A stretch of 64,000 bases of DNA from CAZOEL01 sp964578835 (GCA_964578835.1 CAZOEL010000005.1:1-64000); one strand, 5' to 3'; counted from the stretch's first letter, positions 7,543 to 16,797 are shown. A program made the numbers and translations. The notes: generated by a model not told the origin, from the letters alone.

Positions 7543-8083
7543 AAGGCTCTCGAAATATCTGCAGCTTGGAAACCATGAGGCGGTTAACCGGGAAGCGCGT
7601 CTCCTGTGGGAAGAAGCGCTTGGCCTCATCAAAGTTGCCCGATGGAGATCCTTGCTTACGATCGACGAGTTTTATACGGTCCTCCACCCCTATGCGCAAT
7701 CGAGCCGGTCTATTCAAAAACTGCTTCAGGGCGCCCGTGAAGTGTGGCTGTTTGCCTCTACCCTGGGCGATCATCTCGAACGCAGATCCAGAGAATACCT
7801 GGCGCAAAGGGAGACCTTTCGAGCCTACATCCTCGACCGCATGGGGAGCTTTCTTGTTGAAGAGGAGATTAGAGGGATAGATGGTCTTATCGCCGGCGAG
7901 TGCACAAAGAGGGGACTTAAGACCACCAGGCGCTACAGTCCCGGGTATCTGGATTTTTCTCTGGAAGCACAGGTTGTTCTTGTCAAGCTGGCCTCGGAGG
8001 TGATGCCTGAATTGAAGCTCACCGACGACTTTCTCCTTTTGCCTGAGAAGTCCGTCACGGCCATAAAAGGGGTTCTTGCATAA
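7514..8083 (+). CDS. MetH-activation-domain-like protein, probable corrinoid reactivation
   Basis: A 189-residue stand-alone relative of the C-terminal activation region of cobalamin-dependent methionine synthase. Visible features are the AdoMet-site motif RRYSPGYLDFSLEAQ near residues 140-155 and the end LTDDFLLLPEKSVTAIKGV, which matches the usual MIPEKSVSAI block. In MetH this domain re-methylates oxidised cob(II)alamin using AdoMet. It begins inside the corrinoid methyltransferase gene, so a partnership with that protein is likely. No methionine synthase catalytic domains are nearby. GGAACGGAG precedes ATG 7514. Confidence 0.75.
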   Translation: MVRKVTTFPERLSKYLQLGNHEAVNREARLLWEEALGLIKVARWRSLLTIDEFYTVLHPYAQSSRSIQKLLQGAREVWLFASTLGDHLERRSREYLAQRETFRAYILDRMGSFLVEEEIRGIDGLIAGECTKRGLKTTRRYSPGYLDFSLEAQVVLVKLASEVMPELKLTDDFLLLPEKSVTAIKGVLA

Positions 8084-8307
8084 CGAGCTCAGTATAGCTC
8101 AACCCTGATCCCTGCCTATCGGTCAATGCGCTAGAAGCTTTTGCCCCCGTCAGCGTTTCCCGAGCCATCTGATGGCTGCAACTGCTCCTTCATAGCGTAG
8201 AAAGCTCTATCCAGACAGCCGGTTTTATCAAGGCCGATGAACAAGAGTAAAGGCGTTGAGTGAAAGATGATGAGTTGGCGGATGTCGCACGATGGATTTC
8301 TCAAGCG

Positions 8308-8805
8308 CTATGGCTCGATCAAGAAATCGAACCTTTTTAGCGCCTCCTCATCCATCATTCCAAGCCTTAACATGGCTTGGGCCGTGAAAAGCCGGAACGC
8401 GCCCGTTGATTTTGCACAGAGCGTATCCTCCCCTTTATAAATAAAACCCTCCACTGTGGCTTCTCGCGAGCCTCTGACTTCGAGCACTCTTGCCTCAACC
8501 CGCACTTCCTCTCCAATGTGGACGGACTTATTGAATTCGAGCGCCATTGAATGGGTAAGGGCGAATCTTTTCAAGAAATGAATAGCAGTCCAGCCCATGG
8601 CTTCATCTAGAATTGTTGCAAGAACTCCTCCGTGGACGAGGTTATCCCATCCACACAGATGCCCTGGGACTTTAAGCCATGAGAAAAGGGCCTTATCGTC
8701 GGTGAAAAACTTCATCCGCAGTCCATGAGCGTTGATGGGGCTGCACCCAAAGCAATAATGATTTCCGCTGTTTGACAGCTCACGCAGATTTTTTTTTATA
8801 TCCAT
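8308..8805 (-). CDS. PaaI-type hotdog thioesterase
   Basis: Hotdog-fold acyl-CoA thioesterase-like protein of about 165 residues. It starts CFGCSPINAHGLRMKFF, a small Cys-containing N-terminal motif common in PaaI-related proteins, and has the active-site helix motif VHGGVLATILDEAMG. Then come the strand THSMALEFNKSVHIGEEV and VEARVLEVRGSREATVEG. The frame is open to 8964, but ATG 8805 follows AAGGGA at a good distance and fits the family N-terminus; ATG 8829 is an alternative. It stands alone, divergent from the P-type ATPase. Confidence 0.82.
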   Translation of the reverse strand: MDIKKNLRELSNSGNHYCFGCSPINAHGLRMKFFTDDKALFSWLKVPGHLCGWDNLVHGGVLATILDEAMGWTAIHFLKRFALTHSMALEFNKSVHIGEEVRVEARVLEVRGSREATVEGFIYKGEDTLCAKSTGAFRLFTAQAMLRLGMMDEEALKRFDFLIEP

Positions 8806-9065
8806 TGCGCTATCCCTTATATTCTTCATTTTCCGGTCTCTTAACTCGTGCAAAGAGACGCCTCGGTCCCCAACTGCTTCTGACTGAACAAGCCCCGATG
8901 CATGAGAAGCCAACGCGCAAAACTGCTTTATAGCCTCTTTGGACTGAAAGATGAAGCGATCCATTTTTCTGAACCCTCTGTCGCCAATGTGATATATTTG
9001 CCTCGCCTTGAGCCGGCCGCACTTGCGACCACTCTATGTTCTCCTTCTGGATGGGCTGTTGACCC

Positions 9066-11894
9066 ATGAAAAATCTCGTTCAGGATCTTCATAAGGAAGT
9101 TGTTCAGGGACCGGTTGAGGAGATGTCCTCGGCGGAGATCTATCTCACGTTCGGGACACGGCCAGAGGGGTTGAGCCATAAGGAAGCCGAGGAGCGTTTG
9201 AAGCGGCTCGGACCCAACTCCATACGGGAAATCCGTGGAAAATCACTTCTGGTCAAATTTCTCGCCAATTTCATTCATCTCATGGCCGTTTTGCTGTGGA
9301 TAGCCGGTTTTGTGGCGCTTGCCGCCAAGATGCCTCAGCTTGCCATTTCCATCTGGACTGTGAACATCATCAACGGAGCTTTCAGCTTTTGGCAGGAGTA
9401 CAGGGCCGAAAAAGCGACGGAAGCCATGCGCAAAATGCTTCCATCCTATGCAAATGTTCTTCGTGAAGGAGAGATGGCGCGGATTCAGGCTTTGGAGCTT
9501 GTGCCGGGAGATGTTCTGTTGCTTGCGGAAGGCGATCGTATTTCAGCCGACGCCCGCTTGACGGATGAAGCCGAACTGTACGCGGACCAATCGACTCTGA
9601 CGGGGGAATCCCTGAAAGTGCGAAAGACCAGCGAAATGGTCTCGGGAAAGGACCTTGCCCGAATCGAAATCCCGAATATCGTTTTTGCTGGAACCAATGT
9701 GGTGTCGGGTACGGGAAAAGCCGTGGTCTTCGCAACCGGCATGGACACAGAATTCGGTAAAATAGCCGGTTTTGCCCAAAACCTCGGGGACGAGCCCAGC
9801 CCTCTTCAGAAAGAAATGCGCCGCGTAACCAAGGTCGTTACGCTAGTGGCGGTCTCGATAGGATTCGTATTCTTCCTGCTCGCCATCGCCTTGGCGGGCG
9901 TCGATACGGCCGAAGGATTCATTTTCGGGATGGGAATGATTGTGGCCTTCGTTCCCGAAGGGCTCCTCCCTACCGTGACTCTTTCGCTGGCCCTGGGCGT
10001 ACAGCGGATGGCCAAGCGGAACGCGCTCATAAAACGCCTCTCTGCCGTGGAGACTCTGGGCTCTACATCTGTCATCTGCACGGACAAAACCGGAACGCTC
10101 ACTCAAAATGAGATGACGGTGCGGGAAATCTGGCTGCCAGGAAGACGTTTGACCGTAACCGGGACGGGCTATGCTCCCGAGGGAGAAATCATGGAAGGCT
10201 CGGAGCTGGTCCCGGCTCCACCGGGGAGCGATCTGCATCGGCTTCTGCTCGCTGCCGGGCTGTGCAATAATGCAAGGCTGCTTCCTCCCGACGAGGAGTC
10301 TTCGCGATGGACGATTCTAGGCGATCCAACGGAAGGCGCTCTTATCGCTCTTGCCATGAAGGGAGGTGTGAATCTCGCTTTAGAGGCTCAACGGAGCCCC
10401 CGGTTGAGGGAGCTGCCTTTCGATTCCCGACGCAAGAGAATGAGCACCATCCATCGAGGGAGCGAGTCGGAGGTGGTCGCCTATGTCAAAGGCGCGCCCC
10501 GAGAGGTCCTGGGCTTGTGCGGTTGCGTCCTGGAAAGCGGGGCTGAAGGTCCTTTGAGCGAAGCCATGCGCGCGCAAATCATGGAAGCAAACGATGCATA
10601 CGCACGGAGCGGCCTCAGGATACTGGCCATTGCGCAGCGATCCAATCTCGGCGCATTGGAAAACCCTCGCGCGGGGCTTTCAGGGTATTCGCCGGAAATA
10701 GTCGAACGGGACCTTGCCTTCATTGGGCTCGTGGCGATGATGGATCCGCCCAGACCGGAAGTGGCGGAGGCGGTTGACAAGTGTCGCCGGGCCGGCATTC
10801 GGGTCGTTATGATAACGGGGGATTATGGTTTGACGGCCGAGAGCATCGCCCGCCGCATCGGAATCGTTCAGGGCGAGCGCCCCAGAATCTTAACGGGCTC
10901 GGAAGTTGATTCCCTTGATGATGAGGCGCTCGATGAAGCGCTCAAAGAGGAAGCGATCTTCGCTCGAGCGGCCCCCGAAAACAAGCTGCGTATCGTAAAA
11001 GCGCTCCAGCAGTCGGGGCATGTGGTCGCCGTCACTGGAGACGGCGTCAACGATGCTCCAGCTCTCAAGAAGGCCGACATCGGAGTCGCGATGGGCTTAT
11101 CGGGAACGGATGTAGCCAAGGAATCCGCCGATATGATACTCACCGATGACAATTTCGCATCTATTGTCAGCGCCATTGAAGAAGGGCGCGCGGTCTACGC
11201 CAACATCAAGAAGTTCACCACTTACATTTTTACCAGCAACACGCCCGAGGCCGCGCCTTTCATCCTTTTCGCACTGAGTCGGGCGCAAATACCGCTTGCT
11301 CTCAACGTGATGCACATCCTTGCAATTGATCTGGGCACGGACCTTGTCCCTGCTCTTGGCTTGGGCGCCGAGCCTCCGGAGCCGGGAATCATGGATAAGC
11401 CGCCGCGAAGCCTCAAGGAGCATGTCATAACGAGATCCCTCCTGCTTCGCGCATACCTCTTTCTTGGCCCTCTACAGAGCTTGGCGGTCATGGCTGCTTT
11501 CTACTTCCAATACTGGACGCATGGCTTTTGGGGACAGTGGGTGGGTTTACCATCCAGCGGTTTTCTGTACGAATCGGCAACCGCCATGGCGCTCGCCTGC
11601 GTCGTGACGACTCAGATCGGCAATTTATTTGCGCAAAGGACTCAAAGATCTTCGGTATTTCGTATCGGATTGTTCAGCAATCGGCTTCTCTGGATCGGGA
11701 TTGTCAGCGAGCTTGCGATCGTTTTGCTGATCGTCTATTTGCCCCCCGTGCAGAATATCGTTGGCACTCGGGAGCTCCCTTTGGAAAACTGGCTGTTCCT
11801 GATTGCGTGGGCGCCTTTGCTGCTCGTGGCCGACGAGTGTAGAAAGGCCCTGCTGCGCTGGTGGGAACGGCGTCATGGTGGAGATGGCGCATGA
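9066..11894 (+). CDS. P2C-type cation-transporting ATPase (Na,K-ATPase-like)
   Basis: A 942-residue P-type ATPase in the inner membrane. The actuator has TGES (in LTGES), the phosphorylation site is DKTGTLTQNE (Asp340), and the hinge is GDGVNDAPAL. The ion-site residues match the Na,K/H,K-ATPase group rather than Ca pumps: VPEGLLPT in M4 (Glu298), SNTPEAAPF in M5 (Glu728), and DLGTDLVPA in M6 (Asp755, Asp759). These correspond to known cation ligands of the animal pumps. An N-terminal cation_ATPase_N segment is present. There is no beta subunit gene nearby. It overlaps the first RCK gene by 4 bp. Probable role: Na+ or K+ transport; direction cannot be told from sequence. Confidence 0.92.
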   Translation: MKNLVQDLHKEVVQGPVEEMSSAEIYLTFGTRPEGLSHKEAEERLKRLGPNSIREIRGKSLLVKFLANFIHLMAVLLWIAGFVALAAKMPQLAISIWTVNIINGAFSFWQEYRAEKATEAMRKMLPSYANVLREGEMARIQALELVPGDVLLLAEGDRISADARLTDEAELYADQSTLTGESLKVRKTSEMVSGKDLARIEIPNIVFAGTNVVSGTGKAVVFATGMDTEFGKIAGFAQNLGDEPSPLQKEMRRVTKVVTLVAVSIGFVFFLLAIALAGVDTAEGFIFGMGMIVAFVPEGLLPTVTLSLALGVQRMAKRNALIKRLSAVETLGSTSVICTDKTGTLTQNEMTVREIWLPGRRLTVTGTGYAPEGEIMEGSELVPAPPGSDLHRLLLAAGLCNNARLLPPDEESSRWTILGDPTEGALIALAMKGGVNLALEAQRSPRLRELPFDSRRKRMSTIHRGSESEVVAYVKGAPREVLGLCGCVLESGAEGPLSEAMRAQIMEANDAYARSGLRILAIAQRSNLGALENPRAGLSGYSPEIVERDLAFIGLVAMMDPPRPEVAEAVDKCRRAGIRVVMITGDYGLTAESIARRIGIVQGERPRILTGSEVDSLDDEALDEALKEEAIFARAAPENKLRIVKALQQSGHVVAVTGDGVNDAPALKKADIGVAMGLSGTDVAKESADMILTDDNFASIVSAIEEGRAVYANIKKFTTYIFTSNTPEAAPFILFALSRAQIPLALNVMHILAIDLGTDLVPALGLGAEPPEPGIMDKPPRSLKEHVITRSLLLRAYLFLGPLQSLAVMAAFYFQYWTHGFWGQWVGLPSSGFLYESATAMALACVVTTQIGNLFAQRTQRSSVFRIGLFSNRLLWIGIVSELAIVLLIVYLPPVQNIVGTRELPLENWLFLIAWAPLLLVADECRKALLRWWERRHGGDGA

Positions 11895-12541
11895 GAATCA
11901 TAGTCATCGGATCCGGTCGAATGGGGACCGAGCTTGCTCGGGTTCTCACATCCCGCGGTCACTCGATAACCGTGATCGATCGAAGTCCTGCTGCAATCGA
12001 TCGCCTGCAAAGGTTTTACCAGGTTCGGGCAATCGTCGGGTCGGGACTCGACCGAGATGTGCTTCTCGATGCCGGCATTGAACGAGCTGACGGTTTGGCT
12101 GTGATGACAGACAGCGATGAAACCAACGTGGTCGCAGCAAGGATCGCCAGGCTCCTTTTTCATGTCCCCAGAGTTGTCGCCCGCCTTTACGATCTTGATA
12201 GAGTCGATGTCTATCAACGGCTCGGCATTCAGATCGTTGCTCCCGATCATTGGGCTGTGAATCGCTTTGCGGACCTCCTGTCCTATTCCGCCCTGGATAC
12301 CGTCTTGAGCCTCGGAAAGGGCGAGGTGGAGATTCTGGAGATGGAGGCGCCCGCATTGCTCGTGGGCCGAAAGGCGAGCGCCATAGAAATTCACGGTCAG
12401 GTGCGCGTGATCGCCGTCGTGCGAAAAGGAAAAGCTTTTCTTCCGACTGCGGATACCGTGTTGCGTGAAGGCGATTCGATGCACCTGGCGCTTCTCACCA
12501 CTTCCGCCGAGCGATTGAAATCCATGTTGGCGCTGACTTGA
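11891..12541 (+). CDS. RCK/TrkA-family NAD-binding regulator, first copy
   Basis: A 216-residue protein with an N-terminal Rossmann RCK_N domain (IIVIGSGRMGTELARVLTSR, a GxGxxG nucleotide loop, then acidic VIDRS) and a C-terminal RCK_C half from about residue 140. Start ATG 11891 overlaps the ATPase stop (ATGA), so translation is coupled. Such proteins normally gate Trk/Ktr potassium channels, but no TrkH/KtrB gene is seen here. The context suggests a regulatory subunit of the P-type ATPase, perhaps responding to NAD(H) or a nucleotide; this is inference. Confidence 0.9.
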   Translation: MRIIVIGSGRMGTELARVLTSRGHSITVIDRSPAAIDRLQRFYQVRAIVGSGLDRDVLLDAGIERADGLAVMTDSDETNVVAARIARLLFHVPRVVARLYDLDRVDVYQRLGIQIVAPDHWAVNRFADLLSYSALDTVLSLGKGEVEILEMEAPALLVGRKASAIEIHGQVRVIAVVRKGKAFLPTADTVLREGDSMHLALLTTSAERLKSMLALT

Positions 12542-12552
12542 GGAGAACGGAT

Positions 12553-13224
12553 ATGAGAGTGCTCATCGTAGGGGGCGGAAAGGTTGGAGCGCATCTCGCT
12601 TTATTGCTTCTGGCCAATGGAATTCGGGTTAAAGTGATTGAAATGGCGGGCGCCGGCATCGACAACAGGTATGATGAGCTTCCCGGTGAATGCGTGATTT
12701 TTGGAAATGGGACGGACCCGGCTGTTCTGGAATCGGCGGGAGTGCGGGATGTTGATATCGTGGCGGCTGTAACGGGCTCGGATGAGACAAATCTTGTTGT
12801 GACCACTCTTGCGCGCTTTGAATACGGAGCGCCCAGAACCATTGCCAGGATCAAGGATCCAAGAAACGCCTGGATGTTCACGCCGCTCATGGGGGTCGAC
12901 GTAGCGCTGAGCCAGGCTGACCTCATGGCCCATCTCATAGCTGAAGAGATGTCGCTTGGGAACATGATGACGCTTCTCAAGCTGCAGAAGGGAAAATATT
13001 CCCTGGTGGAAGAAAAGGTTCACCCCGATGCGATTGCCGCCTGGAAGCAGATCTCGGAGCTCCCCTTTCCACCCAAATGCATACTGGCCGCGGTAATCCG
13101 CCGGGGGGAGCTCATTATCCCTCATGGGGACACCGTTCTCCAACCGGATGATGAAATCCTTGCCGTCGTGCATGCCTCGGAAACGGCCCGGGTGGCCTCC
13201 ATCCTCGAGGAGCGCAAGGTTTGA
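12553..13224 (+). CDS. RCK/TrkA-family NAD-binding regulator, second copy
   Basis: A 223-residue paralogue of the preceding gene, 11 bp downstream, with AGGAGAACGG before ATG 12553. RCK_N starts VLIVGGGKVGAHLALLLLAN and the acid at the end of strand 2 is VIEMAG. TGSDETNLVVTTLAR matches the first copy's TDSDETNVVAARIAR, and RCK_C has IIPHGDTVLQPDDEILAVV. The two proteins may form a heteromeric ring, as TrkA/KtrA subunits do. The three-gene unit ends here. Confidence 0.9.
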   Translation: MRVLIVGGGKVGAHLALLLLANGIRVKVIEMAGAGIDNRYDELPGECVIFGNGTDPAVLESAGVRDVDIVAAVTGSDETNLVVTTLARFEYGAPRTIARIKDPRNAWMFTPLMGVDVALSQADLMAHLIAEEMSLGNMMTLLKLQKGKYSLVEEKVHPDAIAAWKQISELPFPPKCILAAVIRRGELIIPHGDTVLQPDDEILAVVHASETARVASILEERKV

Positions 13225-13457
13225 GAAGCGCAAAGCCCTAATCTCGACTTGTTCCATCGTATGCCGCGTGCTCCCGTCGGTTTGCTAGGTAGCCTCTTTG
13301 TCTTTTTGCTACTGTTTCAAGCCCTGAAAAATACAGGATTATACCCATTGAGATCCAGATGGAGATTCCATTAGATTATGCGCACAAGTCGTTCCACGGC
13401 TAGTGCTGCTCGCGGCGGCGAAGAACAAGAAAATTATTCAACCAAAAGCTCAGCCCG

Positions 13458-13643
13458 TCAACTTCTTCGAGTGAAGAAGGCCTGAAACGCTTCTTCCATC
13501 TCTTCTCCTTTCTTGGTCAGAGCTTCATCCTGAAAAAGACGCTCTCTGCGCGCCATGGAAAAATCTTCGGCTGAAGCGGCCGTCTGGCCATTGATGCGAA
13601 GGGCGTCTTTTCTATGACGCCATGCATCGAGAATTCCTTTCAC
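13458..13643 (-). CDS. Possible small hypothetical protein
   Basis: A 61-codon frame with a GTG start. It is rich in charged residues and probably helical (FSMARRERLFQDEALTKKGE then EMEEAFQAFFTRRS). There is no signal peptide or known motif and no convincing ribosome binding site. It lies divergent from the KAS III gene 30 bp away. It is reported because its composition looks protein-like and the flanking sequence has no other gene, but it could be chance. Confidence 0.35.
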   Translation of the reverse strand: MKGILDAWRHRKDALRINGQTAASAEDFSMARRERLFQDEALTKKGEEMEEAFQAFFTRRS

Positions 13644-13672
13644 TTAACCCATACCCAACGTGAGGTGTCGAG

Positions 13673-14650
13673 ATGAGGAATGCAGCTATCGTTTCTACAG
13701 GAAGCTATTTGCCCGATCAAATCGTCTTCAATGAGGAATTGACGCAGTTTCCCCTGTCTTCACTGCCGGTTATAGCGCGTAAAACCGGCGTACTGTCCAG
13801 AAGACGAGCTGCGGATTCGCAGTGCACGTCCGATCTAGGGGTTCTAGCCGGCAAAGCGTGCCTTGAAAAAGTCGGGTTTCCGGCGGAAAGAATCCAGGGC
13901 ATTATCGTATCGACATCCTCTCCGGACAGCATCCAACCCCCGACAGCCAGCCGCATACAGGCTCAGTTGGGAGCTGAAAACGCATTCGCCTTCGACATGA
14001 ATTCCGTATGCTCGGGGAGCGCCTATGGCATATGTCTTGCCGATTCCCTTATCAGATCGGGGCAATATGACAATATCCTACTTGTAGCCGCTGAAGTCTA
14101 TTCCAGGATTCTCAATAAAAGGGACTTCTCCACGTTTCCCTATTTTGGCGACGGCTCAGGGGCTGTCTTGTTCGAGGCGGGAGACGATTCCAGAGGCGTG
14201 CTATTGTCTAAGCTCAGAACCGATGGCGCCAAGTGCGAAGTGGTCGGCGTCCAGGGTGGGGGAACAAGAATTCCCTTCGAGAAAATGGAGGATCCATCGC
14301 TTGCGTGTCTAAAGATGAACGGAAGGGCGGTCCTTGAATTCGCTTGTGAAAAAGGAGCGGAGGTTATCTGCGAGCTCCTTAAGGAGTCGGGAGTCCCCTT
14401 GGGGGAAATAAGCTGCATCTTCTCGCATCAGGCCAATATTAATATCCTCAAGAATATCGCTCAGAACATAGGCGCGCCAATGGAGAAGTTTCACGTCAAT
14501 CTGGACCGTTATGGGAACACGGCGAGCGCGTCGGTTTTGATCGCTCTCGATGAAGCCCTTTCGTCTGGAAAGATCGTCCGAGGCGATCTGGTCATCACCG
14601 TTGCCTTCGGAGGCGGATTGTCATGGGGAGCAAACCTTATTCGGGTCTAA
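13673..14650 (+). CDS. 3-oxoacyl-ACP synthase III (KAS III/FabH-like)
   Basis: A 325-residue thiolase-fold condensing enzyme. The catalytic triad is visible: Cys113 in MNSVCSGSAYG, His252 in IFSHQANINIL, and Asn282 in RYGNTASAS. GGGLSWGANLIRV at the end is the family C-terminal motif. FabH starts fatty-acid synthesis by condensing an acyl-CoA with malonyl-ACP. It is not in the main fatty-acid cluster of this window (plsX/fabG/fabF at 36.6-43.1 kb), so it may be the housekeeping enzyme displaced, or a paralogue with another acyl starter. Confidence 0.88.
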   Translation: MRNAAIVSTGSYLPDQIVFNEELTQFPLSSLPVIARKTGVLSRRRAADSQCTSDLGVLAGKACLEKVGFPAERIQGIIVSTSSPDSIQPPTASRIQAQLGAENAFAFDMNSVCSGSAYGICLADSLIRSGQYDNILLVAAEVYSRILNKRDFSTFPYFGDGSGAVLFEAGDDSRGVLLSKLRTDGAKCEVVGVQGGGTRIPFEKMEDPSLACLKMNGRAVLEFACEKGAEVICELLKESGVPLGEISCIFSHQANINILKNIAQNIGAPMEKFHVNLDRYGNTASASVLIALDEALSSGKIVRGDLVITVAFGGGLSWGANLIRV

Positions 14651-15092
14651 CGCTTCTCGAAACTCGCCATGCCGAATGCGTTCAGACGAACAAGCAGACA
14701 AGCTTCAGGCGTCGCATTAGTTCAGAGCATCGTATTTCATTAGCGTAGCATCATGTCAAGCATTTCCGCCATCCCCATGCGCCGCTGCCCAAGGCGGCGC
14801 TCATCCTTCGCCTTCCGTTTTGAATTGCCATCCGCTCCATCAATTTCGATCCTTCGATCTGGTTTGGTGGAGATTTCACTTTACCGACGGCTTTTCCTCG
14901 ATATATTCAAAAATGCATCATGATGCTTTCAGTCGTATTGCCGACCGGGCGTATTGATATGATTACATTAGGATAGCGGCGTCAACATACACTGCTTGCG
15001 GTTGATGGCGCAGATAGCAGCAGACAAAAGGGGATATATGCCTTCAGTCGACAGGACCTCGTAGATATACTTTTTTCACCCGAACACTACGC
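14651..15092. other. Intergenic stretch upstream of alanine dehydrogenase
   Basis: About 440 bases. A short GC-rich hairpin (GCGCCGC near 14780 with GCGGCGC near 14797) is the only structure noticed, with no T-run directly after it. No gene or riboswitch recognised. Confidence 0.4.
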
Positions 15093-15103
15093 AGGAGGAA
15101 GTG

Positions 15104-16216
15104 ATGATTGTAGGAATCTTGAAAGAGATTAAGGCGGAGGAGAATCGTGTTTCCATGACTCCTGCGGGGGTCGAGGTGATGAGGCGGAGCGGCCATACCG
15201 TGTTGGTGGAGGATAAAGCCGGAATTGGGAGCGGTTTTGAAAATGAGGCCTATCTGGCCGCCGGCGGCGAAATAGTCGCCTCGCCTCAGGAGATTTATCG
15301 CCGCTCAGAAATGGCCATGCATGTCAAAGAGCCTCTTGAAACTGAGTATGACCTGATTCGCGAGGGTCAGATCGTATTCACCTATCTCCACCTGGCTGCA
15401 AATGAAGCGCTGACTCGCGCTCTCATCAAGAGCAAATCCGTCGCCATAGCCTATGAGACGATAGAAAAAGCGGACGGATCTCTCCCCTTGCTGACTCCCA
15501 TGAGTGAAGTGGCGGGGCGCATGGCGGTGCAGCAGGGGGCAAAGTATCTTGAAATGGCGCATGGCGGGCGCGGCGTGCTTCTGGGCGGCGTCCCGGGAGT
15601 TGATCCGGGGACGGTTGTCATTCTGGGAGGAGGCGTTGTCGGAACGAACGCCGCCAAAATGGCCTGTGGGCTTGGGGCTAAGGTCTACGTTTTGGATAAG
15701 AGCCTGGAGAGGCTGAGGCGCCTGAGCGACATCATGCCCAAGAATTGTTTTCTCCTGATGTCCAATCCCGCGACGGTGCGCGACCTCATAAGCAGGGCGG
15801 ATGTGGTCATAGGGGCGGTATTGCTGCCTGGGGCAAGGGCTCCCAAGCTCATCACGCGCGAAATGCTCAAGACAATGAAAAAAGGGGCTGTACTCGTCGA
15901 TGTATCCATAGATCAGGGCGGATGCTTCGAGACCTCGAGAGCGACCAGGCATTCCGATCCCGTTTATGAAGTTGACGGCATTGTGCACTATTGTGTTGCA
16001 AACATGCCCGGAGCTGTGCCCAGAACTTCAACCTCCGCTCTGACAAACGCAACGCTACCCTATGTAGTGGAAATCTCCAATAAAGGCTGGAAGAAGGCAA
16101 TGCTGGACAACCCTGAAGTCAAGGCGGGCGCCAACATATTGCTCGGGAATGTGACCTGCCCGGGGGTAGCGGAGGCATTCGGGCTTGAGATCATGCCTGT
16201 GGAATCGTTCCTCTGA
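15104..16216 (+). CDS. ald: Alanine dehydrogenase
   Basis: A 370-residue NAD-dependent enzyme for reversible deamination of L-alanine to pyruvate and ammonium. It begins MIVGILKEIKAEENRVSMTP (substrate-binding Arg and conserved Glu), has the catalytic-region AMHVKEPLETEYDL and FTYLHLAAN (Lys and His), the NAD loop VVILGGGVVGTNAAKMACGL, and the tail GVAEAFGLE. ATG 15104 is preferred over GTG 15101, because AGGAGG at 15093-15098 is then 5 bp away and the length equals the family norm. No operon partner. Confidence 0.95.
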   Translation: MIVGILKEIKAEENRVSMTPAGVEVMRRSGHTVLVEDKAGIGSGFENEAYLAAGGEIVASPQEIYRRSEMAMHVKEPLETEYDLIREGQIVFTYLHLAANEALTRALIKSKSVAIAYETIEKADGSLPLLTPMSEVAGRMAVQQGAKYLEMAHGGRGVLLGGVPGVDPGTVVILGGGVVGTNAAKMACGLGAKVYVLDKSLERLRRLSDIMPKNCFLLMSNPATVRDLISRADVVIGAVLLPGARAPKLITREMLKTMKKGAVLVDVSIDQGGCFETSRATRHSDPVYEVDGIVHYCVANMPGAVPRTSTSALTNATLPYVVEISNKGWKKAMLDNPEVKAGANILLGNVTCPGVAEAFGLEIMPVESFL

Positions 16217-16282
16217 GGCAGGTTTCGTAACAGCAACAGGTCATCTGCCACCGCTATGGGGTTGATGCCTCAAAATAGCGAC

Positions 16283-16540
16283 TCACTCTCCGCCCTGGGC
16301 TGCTTTGGCCTTTTCGATGAGCTCGAGCAACGTGGCCATCTTTTCTTTGGGCTTTGCGCCGAGGAGCCCTTCCCACTGTTGGGGAGTGAGCTTTGATCTC
16401 AGATAGGCGTCTATGGGAAAGTACGGTTGCCAGCAGTTCACGATACGGGCGCAGGGAATTTCGCCTCCTTCTTTCATGCAGTAGGCGAAAGTGATTTCCC
16501 CTCCAAGCTTTGGGCATCTCATCTGCATTTGTTCCAACAT
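16283..16540 (-). CDS. Small cysteine-containing hypothetical protein
   Basis: 85 residues with four or five Cys (RCPKLGGEITFAYCMKEGGE, then IPCARIVNCW), followed by a helical C-terminus starting LTPQQWEGLLGAKPKEK. The pattern C-x10-C-x8-C-x5-C could bind a metal or a cluster. GAGGAGCAACG lies a few bases before the start. It is a single gene between ald and trpB2. Function unknown. Confidence 0.65.
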   Translation of the reverse strand: MLEQMQMRCPKLGGEITFAYCMKEGGEIPCARIVNCWQPYFPIDAYLRSKLTPQQWEGLLGAKPKEKMATLLELIEKAKAAQGGE

Positions 16541-16797
16541 CGTTGCTCCTCAAAAACGGGTGGATAAGATGGATGAGCGTGGTGAAGACGCGGAGGAGCG
16601 CGGCGGGGCTTCTATGCGAGAATGCCACTAAATTGATCCGCGTTCGTCCGCGTCCTTGACTCAATGAGAAAATGGCTGCGCCAGAAGCGCTTCACAATTT
16701 CGACTTCCCAATGTCCTTGTGTCCGCGCGCCATACAAGACATGAAAAGCGGCAGATATGCGAAGCCGTTTTTATTATGACTCCCGGCTTCCATATTC

